Shown: positions 1 to 6,860, counted from the first letter of the stretch. The stretch: 8,387 nucleotides of DNA from Bacteroidota bacterium (GCA_023457935.1 JAEXBA010000047.1:1-8387); one strand, 5' to 3'. Numbers and translations: made by a program. The notes: generated by a model not told the origin, from the letters alone.

Positions 1-784
1 CATTGTTGATTGGACTCAAGCCAATTGCTTTCAAGCGGTTTTTCAGCCATTCGGGAGATTCACCAACCTTAACGTTTTCAATAACGGCACCTGCATATCT
101 CGGACAAAGTTCCGAATCTTCCACTTCGATCTTGAAGTCTGTACTTCCTTCCTCCTGGAGCGGTTTGGCAGTCACTTTCTGGAATTCCGCTTTCAAACCG
201 TTGGAAATCATAAATGCATTCAGGTCTCTTGCAACGCCGTAATGCGACATTGCATCGGTTCTGTTTGGCGTTAACCCGATTTCATACACGTCGTCGCTCA
301 CAATCTCGAAATAATCAGCGAAATTCTTTCCCACTTCATATTTACTGTCGTCCAGAACCATGATTCCGCCGTGATCCTCGCTTAAACCAAGTTCATCTTC
401 AGCGCAGATCATTCCTTCGGAAACTTCGCCGCGGATTTTGGCTTTTTTGATTTCGAAAAACGAGCCGTCTTTTGCATAGATTTTTGTTCCTACTGTTGCA
501 ACGGGAACGGTTTGTCCGGCCGCAACATTTGGCGCACCGCAAACAATTTCCACAACATTTCCTTTGCCTAGATCAACCGTCGTCTTGCTTAATTTATCGG
601 CATTCGGATGCTTTTCGCAGGTCAGAACTTTACCAACCACGATTCCTTCCAGTCCGCCTTTAATATTTTCGAATTTTTCAATTCCTTCCACTTCCAGGCC
701 GATATCGGTAAGGTATTCTCCGATTTTTTCGGATTTCAGGTCGGTTTTGATATGATCTTTAAGCCAGTTATTTGATATTTTCAT
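1..784 (-). CDS. pheT: Phenylalanyl-tRNA synthetase beta subunit, N-terminal part (cut by window edge)
   Basis: The beta chain pairs with PheS in the alpha2-beta2 enzyme that charges tRNA-Phe in the cytoplasm. Translation from the ATG at 782-784 gives 261 complete codons with no stop, so the gene continues beyond the left edge. The full family protein is about 800 residues, so roughly a third is present. The protein begins MKISNNWLKDHI, followed by the typical GLEVEGIE stretch (residues 29-36). A tRNA-binding OB-fold (EMAP-like) domain covers roughly 40-150, with HPNADKL at 59-65, VCGAPNV at 81-87, and IRGEVSEGMICAEDELGL at 117-134. LTPNRTDAMSHYGVARDL (171-188) leads towards the B3/B4 editing region. 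No Shine-Dalgarno sequence precedes the start, as is usual in this phylum. It lies downstream of dnaN on the same strand, but the dnaN terminator and a 306-base spacer suggest its own promoter. The identification is very secure; the catalytic-like core cannot be seen. Confidence 0.96.
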   Translation of the reverse strand, partial: MKISNNWLKDHIKTDLKSEKIGEYLTDIGLEVEGIEKFENIKGGLEGIVVGKVLTCEKHPNADKLSKTTVDLGKGNVVEIVCGAPNVAAGQTVPVATVGTKIYAKDGSFFEIKKAKIRGEVSEGMICAEDELGLSEDHGGIMVLDDSKYEVGKNFADYFEIVSDDVYEIGLTPNRTDAMSHYGVARDLNAFMISNGLKAEFQKVTAKPLQEEGSTDFKIEVEDSELCPRYAGAVIENVKVGESPEWLKNRLKAIGLSPINN

Positions 785-790
785 TTTTAT

Positions 791-820
791 AGATTTCAGA
801 TGTCAGACATCAGATTTCAG
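791..820. repeat. Short direct repeat with central palindrome upstream of pheT
   Basis: The 9-base unit AGATTTCAG occurs at 791-799 and again at 812-820. Between them lies the perfect palindrome ATGTC-A-GACAT (800-810). The block ends 7 bases upstream of the pheT start codon, so it would lie in the leader of the pheT mRNA. Similar AGATTT/CAGATTT wording recurs just before purL. I read it as low-complexity intergenic repeat DNA of a kind common in flavobacteria. A role as operator or leader structure cannot be excluded. Confidence 0.6.
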
Positions 821-843
821 AATCTGTTTAGCTGAGTAATTTG

Positions 844-851
844 CAAATATC
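844..851 (-). promoter_or_regulatory. Possible pheT promoter -7 box
   Basis: The minus strand reads GATATTTG, one mismatch from the Bacteroidetes -7 consensus TAnnTTTG. At the usual 19-base spacing the upstream word is TTTT (871-874), near the -33 consensus TTTG. It would start transcription near 837 and leave a leader of about 50 bases containing the 791-820 repeat. It is the best candidate in the spacer, but the match is imperfect. Confidence 0.3.
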
Positions 852-912
852 GGGATTTTTTGAGAGAATAAAAACCCTGAAATGCTGATTTGTAAGAAGC
901 AAAAATGGTGTT

Positions 913-1012
913 TATAGCCCGGATTGAACGGCCTGTCTGAGCTCTTTTTGGCGGCTGAGGAACCGAAGCAGCCAAAAAAGCGAGTAGTGAAAGCCGGACC
1001 GAAGCTTCTAAG
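913..1012. repeat. Structured intergenic element, probably a dispersed flavobacterial repeat
   Basis: This segment is richer in G+C than the DNA around it and has no coding frame. It begins with TAGCCCGGATTGAACGG and ends with AAGCCGGACCGAAGCTTC. The centre forms a hairpin: CTTTTTGGCGGCTG (944-957) pairs with CAGCCAAAAAAG (969-980), as an inner 5-bp G+C stem and an outer 6-bp A/T-rich stem separated by a small internal loop. Copies of CCGG lie at 919-922 and 994-997 on either side. From memory, elements of the type AGCCCGGAT...CAAAAAAG are dispersed between genes in Chryseobacterium and Flavobacterium, often near gene 3' ends. A relation to the Flavo-1 RNA motif is possible but unverified. 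It sits directly downstream of the dnaN terminator. Confidence 0.5.
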
Positions 1013-1035
1013 AACGCGAAACCCTTCGTGCTTCT

Positions 1036-1069
1036 AAAAAAAAATGAGACCTGAAAAATTCAGATCTCA
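1036..1069 (-). terminator. Rho-independent terminator of dnaN
   Basis: On the minus strand, 22 bases past the dnaN stop codon, an 11-bp stem closes on a 3-base loop. TGAGATCTGAA pairs with TTCAGGTCTCA and is followed at once by nine T residues (the A-run at 1036-1044). The single non-Watson-Crick position is U-G in minus-strand RNA but C-A in plus-strand RNA. This supports minus-strand termination and argues against efficient read-through into pheT. Confidence 0.9.
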
Positions 1070-1090
1070 TCCTATTTTTATGTTTGAAAT

Positions 1091-2218
1091 TTACATTCCG
1101 ATCACCGGCATTGAAAGCATCAGCAGGTTTTCTTCGTCTTCAAGACCGTCAACCGGCTCGATGATTCCCGGACGGTTGGGCTGCGACATTTTCATCGTAA
1201 TATCATCGGAACCGATGACAGACAGCATTTCTGTAAGGAATTTTGAGCTGAAACCGATGTTGATATCGTCGCCGTTGTAATCGCACGGAATCTGCATGTC
1301 GGCCTTGTTGGCGTATTCCGTATCTTCAGCGTGAAGGTGAAGAATGTTGCCGGAAAGCTTGAAACGCACCTGATTGGTGGATTTGTTCGACATGATGGAC
1401 GCTCTTCTGATGGAACTCAACAAAAGATTCCTGTTGATTGTCAGGATATTAGGATTTTCTTTCGGAATTACTGCAGAATAATTCGGGTATTTTCCGTCAA
1501 TCAAACGGCAGATCCAAACGTTGTTTCCAAACGTGAATTTCGCCATATTTTCATTGAACTCAATCGTTACATCATCGTTGGAATTCGCCAGAATATTTTT
1601 GAAAATGCTCAAAGGTTTTTTCGGCATAATGAACTCCATCGGCTCGGAAATAAGGTCTTTTCTTTTGTAAACCACGAGTCTGTGAGAATCGGTAGAAACA
1701 AAGTTGGTTTCATCTTCCTTAAACTGGAACAGAACGCCTGTCATTACCGGTCTCAGCGAATCGTTGGAAGTCGCGAAAAGTGTGTTTGTTAACGCCTCCG
1801 AAAGAACTCCGGCAGGAATTTTTACGCTTTGTGCAGCATCAAACTCAGGCAGTTCAGGATAATCTTCTGCATTGTCCAAAGCAACAGCGAAGTTGTCTTT
1901 TTCGTCCAGGATTTCCAGTTGCGAACCGGTTCCTTCAGCGTTATCTTTTACAGAAAGTGTCAGCGGCTGTTCGCCATACGTTTTTACAAAATCCTGAAAA
2001 ATTTTCGCAGGAACAGCAAATTTTCCCGTATCATCGGATTTTACTTCCACGGAAGTTACCAAAGTGGTTTCGCCGTCGGAAGCAGTTATTTTTAGGTTAT
2101 TTTCTTCTAATTCAAAAAGGTAGTTTTCCAGTATGGGTCTTGACTGTGAGCTTGAAATCACTCCACTAACCGTTTGCAGCGCTTTCTGCAATTCTCCACT
2201 CGAAACGATGAATTTCAT
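1091..2218 (-). CDS. dnaN: DNA polymerase III beta subunit (sliding clamp)
   Basis: DnaN forms the ring-shaped homodimer that encircles DNA and tethers DNA polymerase III and many repair proteins. The product is 375 residues, close to the usual 366-375, and covers the three clamp domains (about 1-125, 126-250 and 251-375). Visible landmarks are SRPILENYLFE (26-36), STDSHRLV (175-182, matching ATDGHRLA in E. coli), IDGKYPNY (240-247, matching LEGRFPDY) and the C-terminal MPVIGM in place of E. coli MPMRL. Those last residues help form the hydrophobic pocket that binds clamp-binding motifs. The ATG at 2216-2218 gives the canonical MKFIVSSGELQKAL start. dnaA is not adjacent; the divergent neighbour is dgkA. 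A promoter box lies 17 bases upstream and a strong terminator follows. The long plus-strand reading frames inside it are antisense shadows. Confidence 0.97.
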   Translation of the reverse strand: MKFIVSSGELQKALQTVSGVISSSQSRPILENYLFELEENNLKITASDGETTLVTSVEVKSDDTGKFAVPAKIFQDFVKTYGEQPLTLSVKDNAEGTGSQLEILDEKDNFAVALDNAEDYPELPEFDAAQSVKIPAGVLSEALTNTLFATSNDSLRPVMTGVLFQFKEDETNFVSTDSHRLVVYKRKDLISEPMEFIMPKKPLSIFKNILANSNDDVTIEFNENMAKFTFGNNVWICRLIDGKYPNYSAVIPKENPNILTINRNLLLSSIRRASIMSNKSTNQVRFKLSGNILHLHAEDTEYANKADMQIPCDYNGDDINIGFSSKFLTEMLSVIGSDDITMKMSQPNRPGIIEPVDGLEDEENLLMLSMPVIGM

Positions 2219-2235
2219 ACAAAAATTTATTTTGA

Positions 2236-2243
2236 CAAATATA
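2236..2243 (-). promoter_or_regulatory. Candidate dnaN promoter -7 box
   Basis: The minus strand reads TATATTTG, a perfect match to the Bacteroidetes -7 consensus TAnnTTTG, ending 17 bases before the dnaN ATG. Transcription would start near 2230 and leave a leader of about 10 bases. No good TTTG -33 element is seen at the expected spacing, so the call rests on the -7 box and its position. Confidence 0.45.
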
Positions 2244-2281
2244 ATGAATTGGACTTAAAATGTATAATAATAAACGCCGAG

Positions 2282-2290
2282 TTATCAACA
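2282..2290. promoter_or_regulatory. DnaA-box-like 9-mer
   Basis: TTATCAACA differs at one position from the DnaA-box consensus TTATCCACA. It lies in the divergent promoter region, about 40 bases upstream of the dnaN -7 box. DnaA binding near dnaN is known in other bacteria. A single 8-of-9 match in AT-rich DNA can easily be chance, and no cluster that would suggest an origin is present. Confidence 0.2.
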
Positions 2291-2323
2291 ATTAAGCATC
2301 CGAAAATGAAATTATTTTTTGAA

Positions 2324-2331
2324 TATCTTTG
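2324..2331 (+). promoter_or_regulatory. Candidate dgkA promoter -7 box
   Basis: TATCTTTG is a perfect match to TAnnTTTG, and its last base is 12 bases before the ATG at 2344. Transcription would start near 2338, leaving a leader of only about 6 bases, so the mRNA would be almost leaderless. The box overlaps the upstream TTG codon at 2329, which therefore should not be used as a start. No clear -33 TTTG is visible. Confidence 0.45.
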
Positions 2332-2343
2332 TTAAAATTTGGA

Positions 2344-2697
2344 ATGCGAAAACCGCCTGTTCATAAAAGTTTTTTCAACGCTTTCCGCGGTATTTCCCTA
2401 ATGCTGCGCTCCGAAAGAAATTTTCAGATTGAAATCCTGGCTTTGGTCATCAATCTGGGATTAATCGTTTTTCTGAAACTTACTCCAACCGATGCGGCTA
2501 TAGTTCTTTTAACCTGTTTTTCCGTGCTTTCCACTGAAATTCTGAATACGGCAATTGAAAAAATCTGCGATATCGTTCAGCCGGAATACGATGAACGTGT
2601 GAAATTTATTAAAGATATTTCGGCGGGTGCAGTTCTGATTTTGAGTATTGCAGCAGTTTTTGTTGGAATTTTGGTTTATTCAAAATACATTTTTTAG
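2344..2697 (+). CDS. dgkA: Diacylglycerol kinase family membrane protein (DgkA/undecaprenol kinase type)
   Basis: This small integral membrane kinase family phosphorylates diacylglycerol in proteobacteria and mainly undecaprenol in Gram-positive bacteria. The true substrate here cannot be told from sequence. From the ATG at 2344 the product is 117 residues, normal for the family. An amphipathic N-terminal segment with AFRGI (13-17) and SERNFQIE (23-30) precedes three hydrophobic segments at about 31-45, 50-64 and 93-112. The family signature STEILNTAIEKICD is at 63-76, with Glu65, Asn68 and Glu72 in the positions of the E. coli active-site residues around Glu69-Glu76. PEYDERVKFIKDISAGAVL (80-98) is also typical. 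The frame can be extended to TTG at 2329, but that codon lies inside the promoter box, so ATG is preferred. It is the only plus-strand gene, divergent from dnaN and convergent with purL. Confidence 0.9.
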   Translation: MRKPPVHKSFFNAFRGISLMLRSERNFQIEILALVINLGLIVFLKLTPTDAAIVLLTCFSVLSTEILNTAIEKICDIVQPEYDERVKFIKDISAGAVLILSIAAVFVGILVYSKYIF

Positions 2698-3050
2698 AAA
2701 AACAGAACTTACGACTCATATCGGAACGCTCACGATTAAAATCTCAATATAAAATCCGGCGGTTGCAAAAACTTTGTTTTAACGCAGAGTTCGCTAAGCT
2801 TCTTTGCCTAAATGCTTTTTAAGTGCACGAAGATTCACCTCAGATGAATGGCAAAGATTGCAAAATTCTGTTAATGATCTTGTAATCCTTCAATTTCAAA
2901 CTTTGCGCTCTTTGCATCGCAACTTAAAATACGCCGGATGTAAAATTAATCATTGCGGTGAAAAATAACAGGTACTTTCCAAGAGAGAACAGCAAAATTC
3001 TTAAAGTCTTCAGAAAATGAAAGTGTTACCTTCCTTCTCTATCAGAACAC
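2698..3050. other. Convergent spacer between dgkA and purL
   Basis: This 353-base stretch has no credible gene. Bases 2698-2753 and 2940-3010 show nothing recognisable, and no clear terminator follows dgkA. The middle is the inverted-repeat element at 2754-2939. The purL terminator-like hairpin begins near 3012. Confidence 0.75.
2754..2939. repeat. Long imperfect inverted-repeat element (MITE-like or dispersed repeat)
   Basis: The element is bounded by perfect 8-base inverted ends, ATCCGGCG at 2754-2761 and CGCCGGAT at 2932-2939. Inside them TTTTAA plus a degenerate GCAAAG-type arm (2777-2798) is mirrored at 2901-2929 (CTTTGCGCTCTTTGC then TTAAAA). The left arm carries a 15-base insertion next to its end. 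A nested perfect 8-base pair (TCTTTGCC 2801-2808, GGCAAAGA 2850-2857) encloses a small hairpin, ATTCA/TGAAT at 2833-2849. No reading frame is present and no clear target-site duplication is seen. It could be a decayed non-autonomous transposable element, a REP-like repeat, or a bidirectional RNA hairpin between convergent genes. Confidence 0.5.
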
Positions 3051-3052
3051 TT
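3012..3052 (-). terminator. Weak terminator-like hairpin at the 3' end of purL
   Basis: AAGTGTT and AACACTT (3021-3027 and 3046-3052) form a perfect 7-bp stem with an 18-base loop that overlaps the purL stop codon. The minus strand continues TTTCATTTTC, a broken T-rich tail. The large loop and interrupted tail make it a poor intrinsic terminator, but it is the only candidate between the convergent genes. Confidence 0.35.
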
Positions 3053-6000
3053 ATTTGAAATATTCCACTCCGTTTCGGAAAATATTGTGATAGTTCGCCG
3101 TCGGAATATTTTTGAACAGTCCTTCTGTAAAACGTTCAGGATGCCCCATTCTGCCGAAAATTTTACCGCTTTGCGAAGTGATTCCCTCAATTCCAAAAAG
3201 TGAATTATTGGGGTTAAAAGGCATTCCGTGAGCGATATTTCCTTCAGTATCAATATACTGCGTTGCAATCTGACCTTTTTTATACAGATCTTCCAAAACC
3301 TCCTCCGAAGCCATAAATCGTCCTTCACCGTGAGAAATCGGAATCGTATACACTTCTCCTTTCATTCCTTTCAGCCAGGGCGAATCATCGTTGATGACTT
3401 TTACATCCACCATTTGCGAAATATGTCTTCCGATAGCGTTGTGCGCCAAAGTTGGTGAATTTTCATCCAGATCGCGGATTTCACCATAAGGCAACAATCC
3501 GGATTTTACCAGCGCCTGAAAACCGTTACAGATTCCGAGAATCATTCCGTCTCGTGACAACAATTCGTGAACAGCATCTTTCATCTTCTGATTCTTCAGA
3601 ACATTCACAATAAATTTAGCAGAACCGTCCGGTTCGTCACCCGCAGAAAAGCCACCGGAAAACACCAAAATCTGTGACTGTTTAATTTCTTTCACCCAAT
3701 TTTCAATGCTTTCTTCGAGCAGTTCATGGTTGAGATTAATCAGCGGTGCAGAATTCACTAGGGCACCTTCTTTTCGGAAAGCATTCTGCGTTTCGTATTC
3801 GCAGTTGGTTCCCGGAAAAATCGGAGCAAAAACTCTTGGACTTCCAATTTTATGGGAAATGATGTTAATGGATTTTTTCTCTCTTCCGTTCAGATTTTCA
3901 TCCAGAGTCACAACAATTTTCTCGGGTTCCTTCGTTGGAAACAGATCATCAAAAGTTCCGTAATTAACATCAAGTAATTTTTTGATATCTAAATCTAAAT
4001 TATTGATTTTGAGAATTTCTAAATTATTTACTTTACCAATTAATTGAAGGTTTACATTGTCAATTTCGTTGACTGATTCTATAATCAAACCACCAATATT
4101 TTTTTCCAGAACCTGATTTTCTTCAACACAGACTTCAGCACCCAATCGGTTTCCGAAAGTCATCTTCGCAAGCGCAACCGCAACGCCTCCATCTTTAACA
4201 GTTTTAACTGAAACGATGTTTTTAGCTTTGATTTCCTGGTGAATAAAATCAAAAATTGTTTTTAGGTTTTCATAATCCGGAAGTCCGTTTTCCTGAAACT
4301 GATGACGGAAATGATAGATGAAATTTCCGGCTTTTTTGAACTCCGGAGAAACCGTGTTTGATTTTTCACCGTTCGCGCAGGCAAACGAAACCAGTGTCGG
4401 TGGAACGTTGATATCCTGATACGTACCGCTCATGGAATCCTTGCCACCAATCGCAGCCAAACCAAGATTCATCTGCGCATCGTAAGCTCCGAGCAAAGAA
4501 GCCAAAGGTTTTCCCCATTTTTCAGGGTTGCTGCCGAGTTTTTCGAAATATTCCTGAAAACTCAAACGGATTTTCCTGAAATCACCGCCCATCGCAACGA
4601 TTTTCGCAACGCTTTCCACCACAGCCAGACTTGCGCCAACCAAAGAATTCTGCTTTGAAATTTCGGCATCAAAACCCCAGCTTGCAAAAGAAGCGGTTTC
4701 AATATTTTCTGCATTCAGCACAGGTAAAGTCTGAACCGAACCTTCCGTTTCTGTCGTTTGATATTTGCCACCAAAAGGAAGCGCAACCGTTGTTGCACCA
4801 ACGGTTGAATCGAACATTTCAACCAAACCTTTCTTGGAAGCTACATTTTTTTCTGCTAAAGTTTTAAGAAAATTTTCTTCGTTGAACTCTACATTATCTG
4901 TTTTAACTTCCTGTAAATGAGATATTTTTGCGTTCTGCGATTTGCTGCAACCGCTTGTATCGAGAAATTCGCGGCATAAATCCACAATTTTCTGTCCGTT
5001 CCAGAACATCTGCATTCTTCCGCTGTCCGTAACGTTCGCAATTTCAACGGCTTTAATGTTTTCAGCTTCACAGAATTCAATGAATTTTTCGCTGTCTTTT
5101 TTCTCAATAACCACTGCCATCCTTTCCTGAGATTCAGAAATAGCGAGTTCCGTTCCGTTCAGACCTTCGTACTTCAAAGGCAGAACGTCCAGATTAATTT
5201 CCAGCGATTCAGCAATTTCCCCAATCGCTACAGAAACTCCGCCTGCACCGAAATCGTTGGATTTTTTAATAAGTTTGGTCACTTCAGGATTTCTGAACAG
5301 ACGCTGAATTTTCCTTTCTTCAACGGCATTTCCTTTCTGAACTTCCGTGGAAAGCGTGTGAATAGAGGTTTCGTCCTGCTCTTTCGAACTGCCTGTCGCG
5401 CCGCCAACTCCGTCCCTTCCGGTTGCGCCACCTAAAACAATTACAACGTCACCATTTGCAGGTTTTTCACGGCGAACCCATGATTTTGGAACCGCGCCGG
5501 CAACAAATCCGACTTCCATTCTCTTCGCTTTGTAACCTTCATCGTAAATTTCGGAAACGTGCGTTGTCGCGAGTCCGATCTGATTTCCGTACGAAGAATA
5601 GCCGTTTGCAGCCTGTTTCGTAATCGTTCTCTGCGGAAGTTTTCCCGGCAAAGTTTCAGAAATAGGTTCCAGAACATCTGCTGCGCCGGTTAAACGCATC
5701 GCCTGAAACACAAATGCTCTTCCGGACAAAGGATCGCGGATTGCGCCGCCTAAACAGGTTGATGCGCCGCCAAAAGGTTCAATTTCTGTCGGGTGATTGT
5801 GTGTTTCGTTTTTGAATAACAGATACCACGGTTCTTTTTTTCCGTCGAATTCCGCTTCGATTTCAATTGTGCACGCATTAATTTCGTCAGAAACTACGAG
5901 ATTTTCAAGGTTTCCGGTTTTATGGAAATACTTTGCGGCCACCGTTCCCAAATCCATCAGTGAAATCGGTTTTGCTTCGCGGCCGAGGAATTTTCTTTTC

Positions 6001-6740
6001 TCCAGATAATCGTTGAAAATATTTTCCAGCGTTTCTTTAAACTTTCCTTCAAACTGAATATCAGTCAGTTCCGTTTCAAAAGTCGTATGACGGCAATGGT
6101 CGCTCCAATACGTATCAAGAACTTTCAGTTCCGTTTCGGTTGGATTCCTTTTTTCTGATTTAAAATAATTCTGAATGAATTCCAGATCATCAAAACCGAA
6201 TGCGAAACCGTGATTATTATAGAAATCGTTGAGCTGTTGAGTTGTAAAGTCGATGAATCCGTCGTGTGTTTTTACAGCATCCGGAGTTTCTTCGGCAGGA
6301 ATTTCAAGTTTTGAAAGGTTTTTCTCCTGAGATTCCACTTTGTTGATCAGTAAATCTTTGATTTTAGGAAGATCAGCTTCATCAACACCGGTAATTTCAA
6401 TCAGTTTTCCGCTGCGAACGGTTGAATTTTCTATTTCTGTCAAAAGTGCGATACACTGCTGTGCTGAATCTGCGCGCTGATCGTACTGTCCCGGAAGAAA
6501 TTCCGTTGCGAAATGAAGATTTTCTGCCGGATTTTCGCTGTGCAGAATATCCACAACAGGATCCACGAAAGTATTGTTCACCACTTTATCGAAATCAGCT
6601 TCATTCAGGCCGAAAATATCGTAAATATTGTAAACCTTCACCGCTTTCACTTCGGGAAGGATATTTTTGATTTCATTAAAAACTTTTGGACTTTCAACAT
6701 CGAAAATTCCGCGCTTTTCTACAAAAATTCTTCTGTTCAT
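3051..6740 (-). CDS. purL: Phosphoribosylformylglycinamidine synthase, single-chain form
   Basis: This cytoplasmic enzyme carries out the fourth step of purine synthesis: FGAR, glutamine and ATP give FGAM. The 1229-residue chain is the large form with fused glutaminase, a little shorter than the E. coli enzyme (1295), so separate PurS and PurQ are not needed. In order: an N-terminal PurS-like region (1-150), a linker, and the first AIRS-like half with YWSDHCRHTTF (211-221), NETHNHPTEIEPFGG (311-325), GGATGRDGVGGATGSS (437-452) and NDFGAGGVSVAIGEIA (495-510). The second AIRS-like half carries GGKDSM (765-770). The class I glutamine amidotransferase domain runs from about 968, with nucleophile Cys1071 in GICNGF and His1200-Glu1202 in GHPERF completing the triad. 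The ATG at 6738-6740 gives the expected MNRRIFVEKRG. It lies 120 bases downstream of purB. No frameshift or missing key residue is seen. Confidence 0.97.
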   Translation of the reverse strand: MNRRIFVEKRGIFDVESPKVFNEIKNILPEVKAVKVYNIYDIFGLNEADFDKVVNNTFVDPVVDILHSENPAENLHFATEFLPGQYDQRADSAQQCIALLTEIENSTVRSGKLIEITGVDEADLPKIKDLLINKVESQEKNLSKLEIPAEETPDAVKTHDGFIDFTTQQLNDFYNNHGFAFGFDDLEFIQNYFKSEKRNPTETELKVLDTYWSDHCRHTTFETELTDIQFEGKFKETLENIFNDYLEKRKFLGREAKPISLMDLGTVAAKYFHKTGNLENLVVSDEINACTIEIEAEFDGKKEPWYLLFKNETHNHPTEIEPFGGASTCLGGAIRDPLSGRAFVFQAMRLTGAADVLEPISETLPGKLPQRTITKQAANGYSSYGNQIGLATTHVSEIYDEGYKAKRMEVGFVAGAVPKSWVRREKPANGDVVIVLGGATGRDGVGGATGSSKEQDETSIHTLSTEVQKGNAVEERKIQRLFRNPEVTKLIKKSNDFGAGGVSVAIGEIAESLEINLDVLPLKYEGLNGTELAISESQERMAVVIEKKDSEKFIEFCEAENIKAVEIANVTDSGRMQMFWNGQKIVDLCREFLDTSGCSKSQNAKISHLQEVKTDNVEFNEENFLKTLAEKNVASKKGLVEMFDSTVGATTVALPFGGKYQTTETEGSVQTLPVLNAENIETASFASWGFDAEISKQNSLVGASLAVVESVAKIVAMGGDFRKIRLSFQEYFEKLGSNPEKWGKPLASLLGAYDAQMNLGLAAIGGKDSMSGTYQDINVPPTLVSFACANGEKSNTVSPEFKKAGNFIYHFRHQFQENGLPDYENLKTIFDFIHQEIKAKNIVSVKTVKDGGVAVALAKMTFGNRLGAEVCVEENQVLEKNIGGLIIESVNEIDNVNLQLIGKVNNLEILKINNLDLDIKKLLDVNYGTFDDLFPTKEPEKIVVTLDENLNGREKKSINIISHKIGSPRVFAPIFPGTNCEYETQNAFRKEGALVNSAPLINLNHELLEESIENWVKEIKQSQILVFSGGFSAGDEPDGSAKFIVNVLKNQKMKDAVHELLSRDGMILGICNGFQALVKSGLLPYGEIRDLDENSPTLAHNAIGRHISQMVDVKVINDDSPWLKGMKGEVYTIPISHGEGRFMASEEVLEDLYKKGQIATQYIDTEGNIAHGMPFNPNNSLFGIEGITSQSGKIFGRMGHPERFTEGLFKNIPTANYHNIFRNGVEYFK

Positions 6741-6779
6741 GATTTAGATTTGAGATTCGAGATTTGAGATTTCAGATTA
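6741..6779. repeat. Degenerate GAGATTT tandem repeat abutting the purL start
   Basis: The plus strand has about five imperfect copies of a 7-8 base GAGATTT/GATTTGA unit directly against the purL ATG. The minus strand is therefore a run of AATCTCAAATCTC-type units in the purL leader. The same wording (AGATTTCAG) occurs before pheT. It replaces any recognisable ribosome-binding site and could vary in copy number by slippage. Confidence 0.6.
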
Positions 6780-6796
6780 CTTCCTGTGGAAATATG

Positions 6797-6828
6797 AATT
6801 TCAAATTTCAAACATTCAATTTCAAATT
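6797..6828. repeat. Degenerate ATTTCAA repeat in the purB-purL spacer
   Basis: Three to four imperfect copies of ATTTCAA(A) lie between the purB terminator and the GAGATTT block. Together the two repeat tracts occupy most of the 120-base spacer. The minus strand reads TTTGAAATT units, similar in style to the TTGAAAATTGAAAG tract upstream of purB. No clear purL promoter is visible inside. Confidence 0.5.
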
Positions 6829-6831
6829 ATT

Positions 6832-6855
6832 AAAAATGCAGCCGAAAAAGCTGCA
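6832..6855 (-). terminator. Rho-independent terminator of purB
   Basis: On the minus strand TGCAGC (6850-6855) pairs perfectly with GCTGCA (6837-6842) around a 7-base loop, TTTTTCG, and five T residues follow. The hairpin starts 5 bases after the purB stop codon. The stem is short (6 bp) and the U-tract modest, so some read-through into purL is likely. Confidence 0.7.
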
Positions 6856-6860
6856 CAAAT

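Larger units (their letters stand above)
785..1090. other. Spacer between dnaN and pheT
   Basis: This 306-base stretch has no credible gene in any frame. From pheT towards dnaN it holds a short direct repeat (791-820), a candidate pheT promoter (844-851), featureless AT-rich DNA (852-912), the structured repeat-like element (913-1012) and the dnaN terminator (1036-1069). The small reading frame at 1044-1280 on the plus strand is an antisense shadow of dnaN. Confidence 0.8.

Noticed and set aside
3..755. Plus-strand reading frames opposite pheT
   Set aside because: The minus strand encodes an unbroken, clearly recognisable PheT N-terminus over the same bases.
791..820. CRISPR-like repeat near pheT
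   Set aside because: There are only two 9-base copies 21 bases apart, with no further units and no cas genes.
1331..2169. Plus-strand reading frames of 153 and 129 codons (1331-1792 and 1780-2169)
   Set aside because: They are antisense to dnaN, have no recognisable motifs or starts with promoters, and are expected by-products of its codon bias.
2282..2290. Chromosome origin at the dnaN promoter region
   Set aside because: There is only one DnaA-box-like 9-mer, with no cluster, no adjacent dnaA and no long AT-rich unwinding region.
3026..3328. Minus-strand reading frame of 100 codons at the end of purL
   Set aside because: It overlaps the conserved purL glutaminase coding region in another frame and has no family features.
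6741..6860. Purine riboswitch or other structured leader before purL
   Set aside because: The spacer is a short terminator plus degenerate AT-rich repeats, with none of the conserved three-way junction sequence of purine riboswitches.
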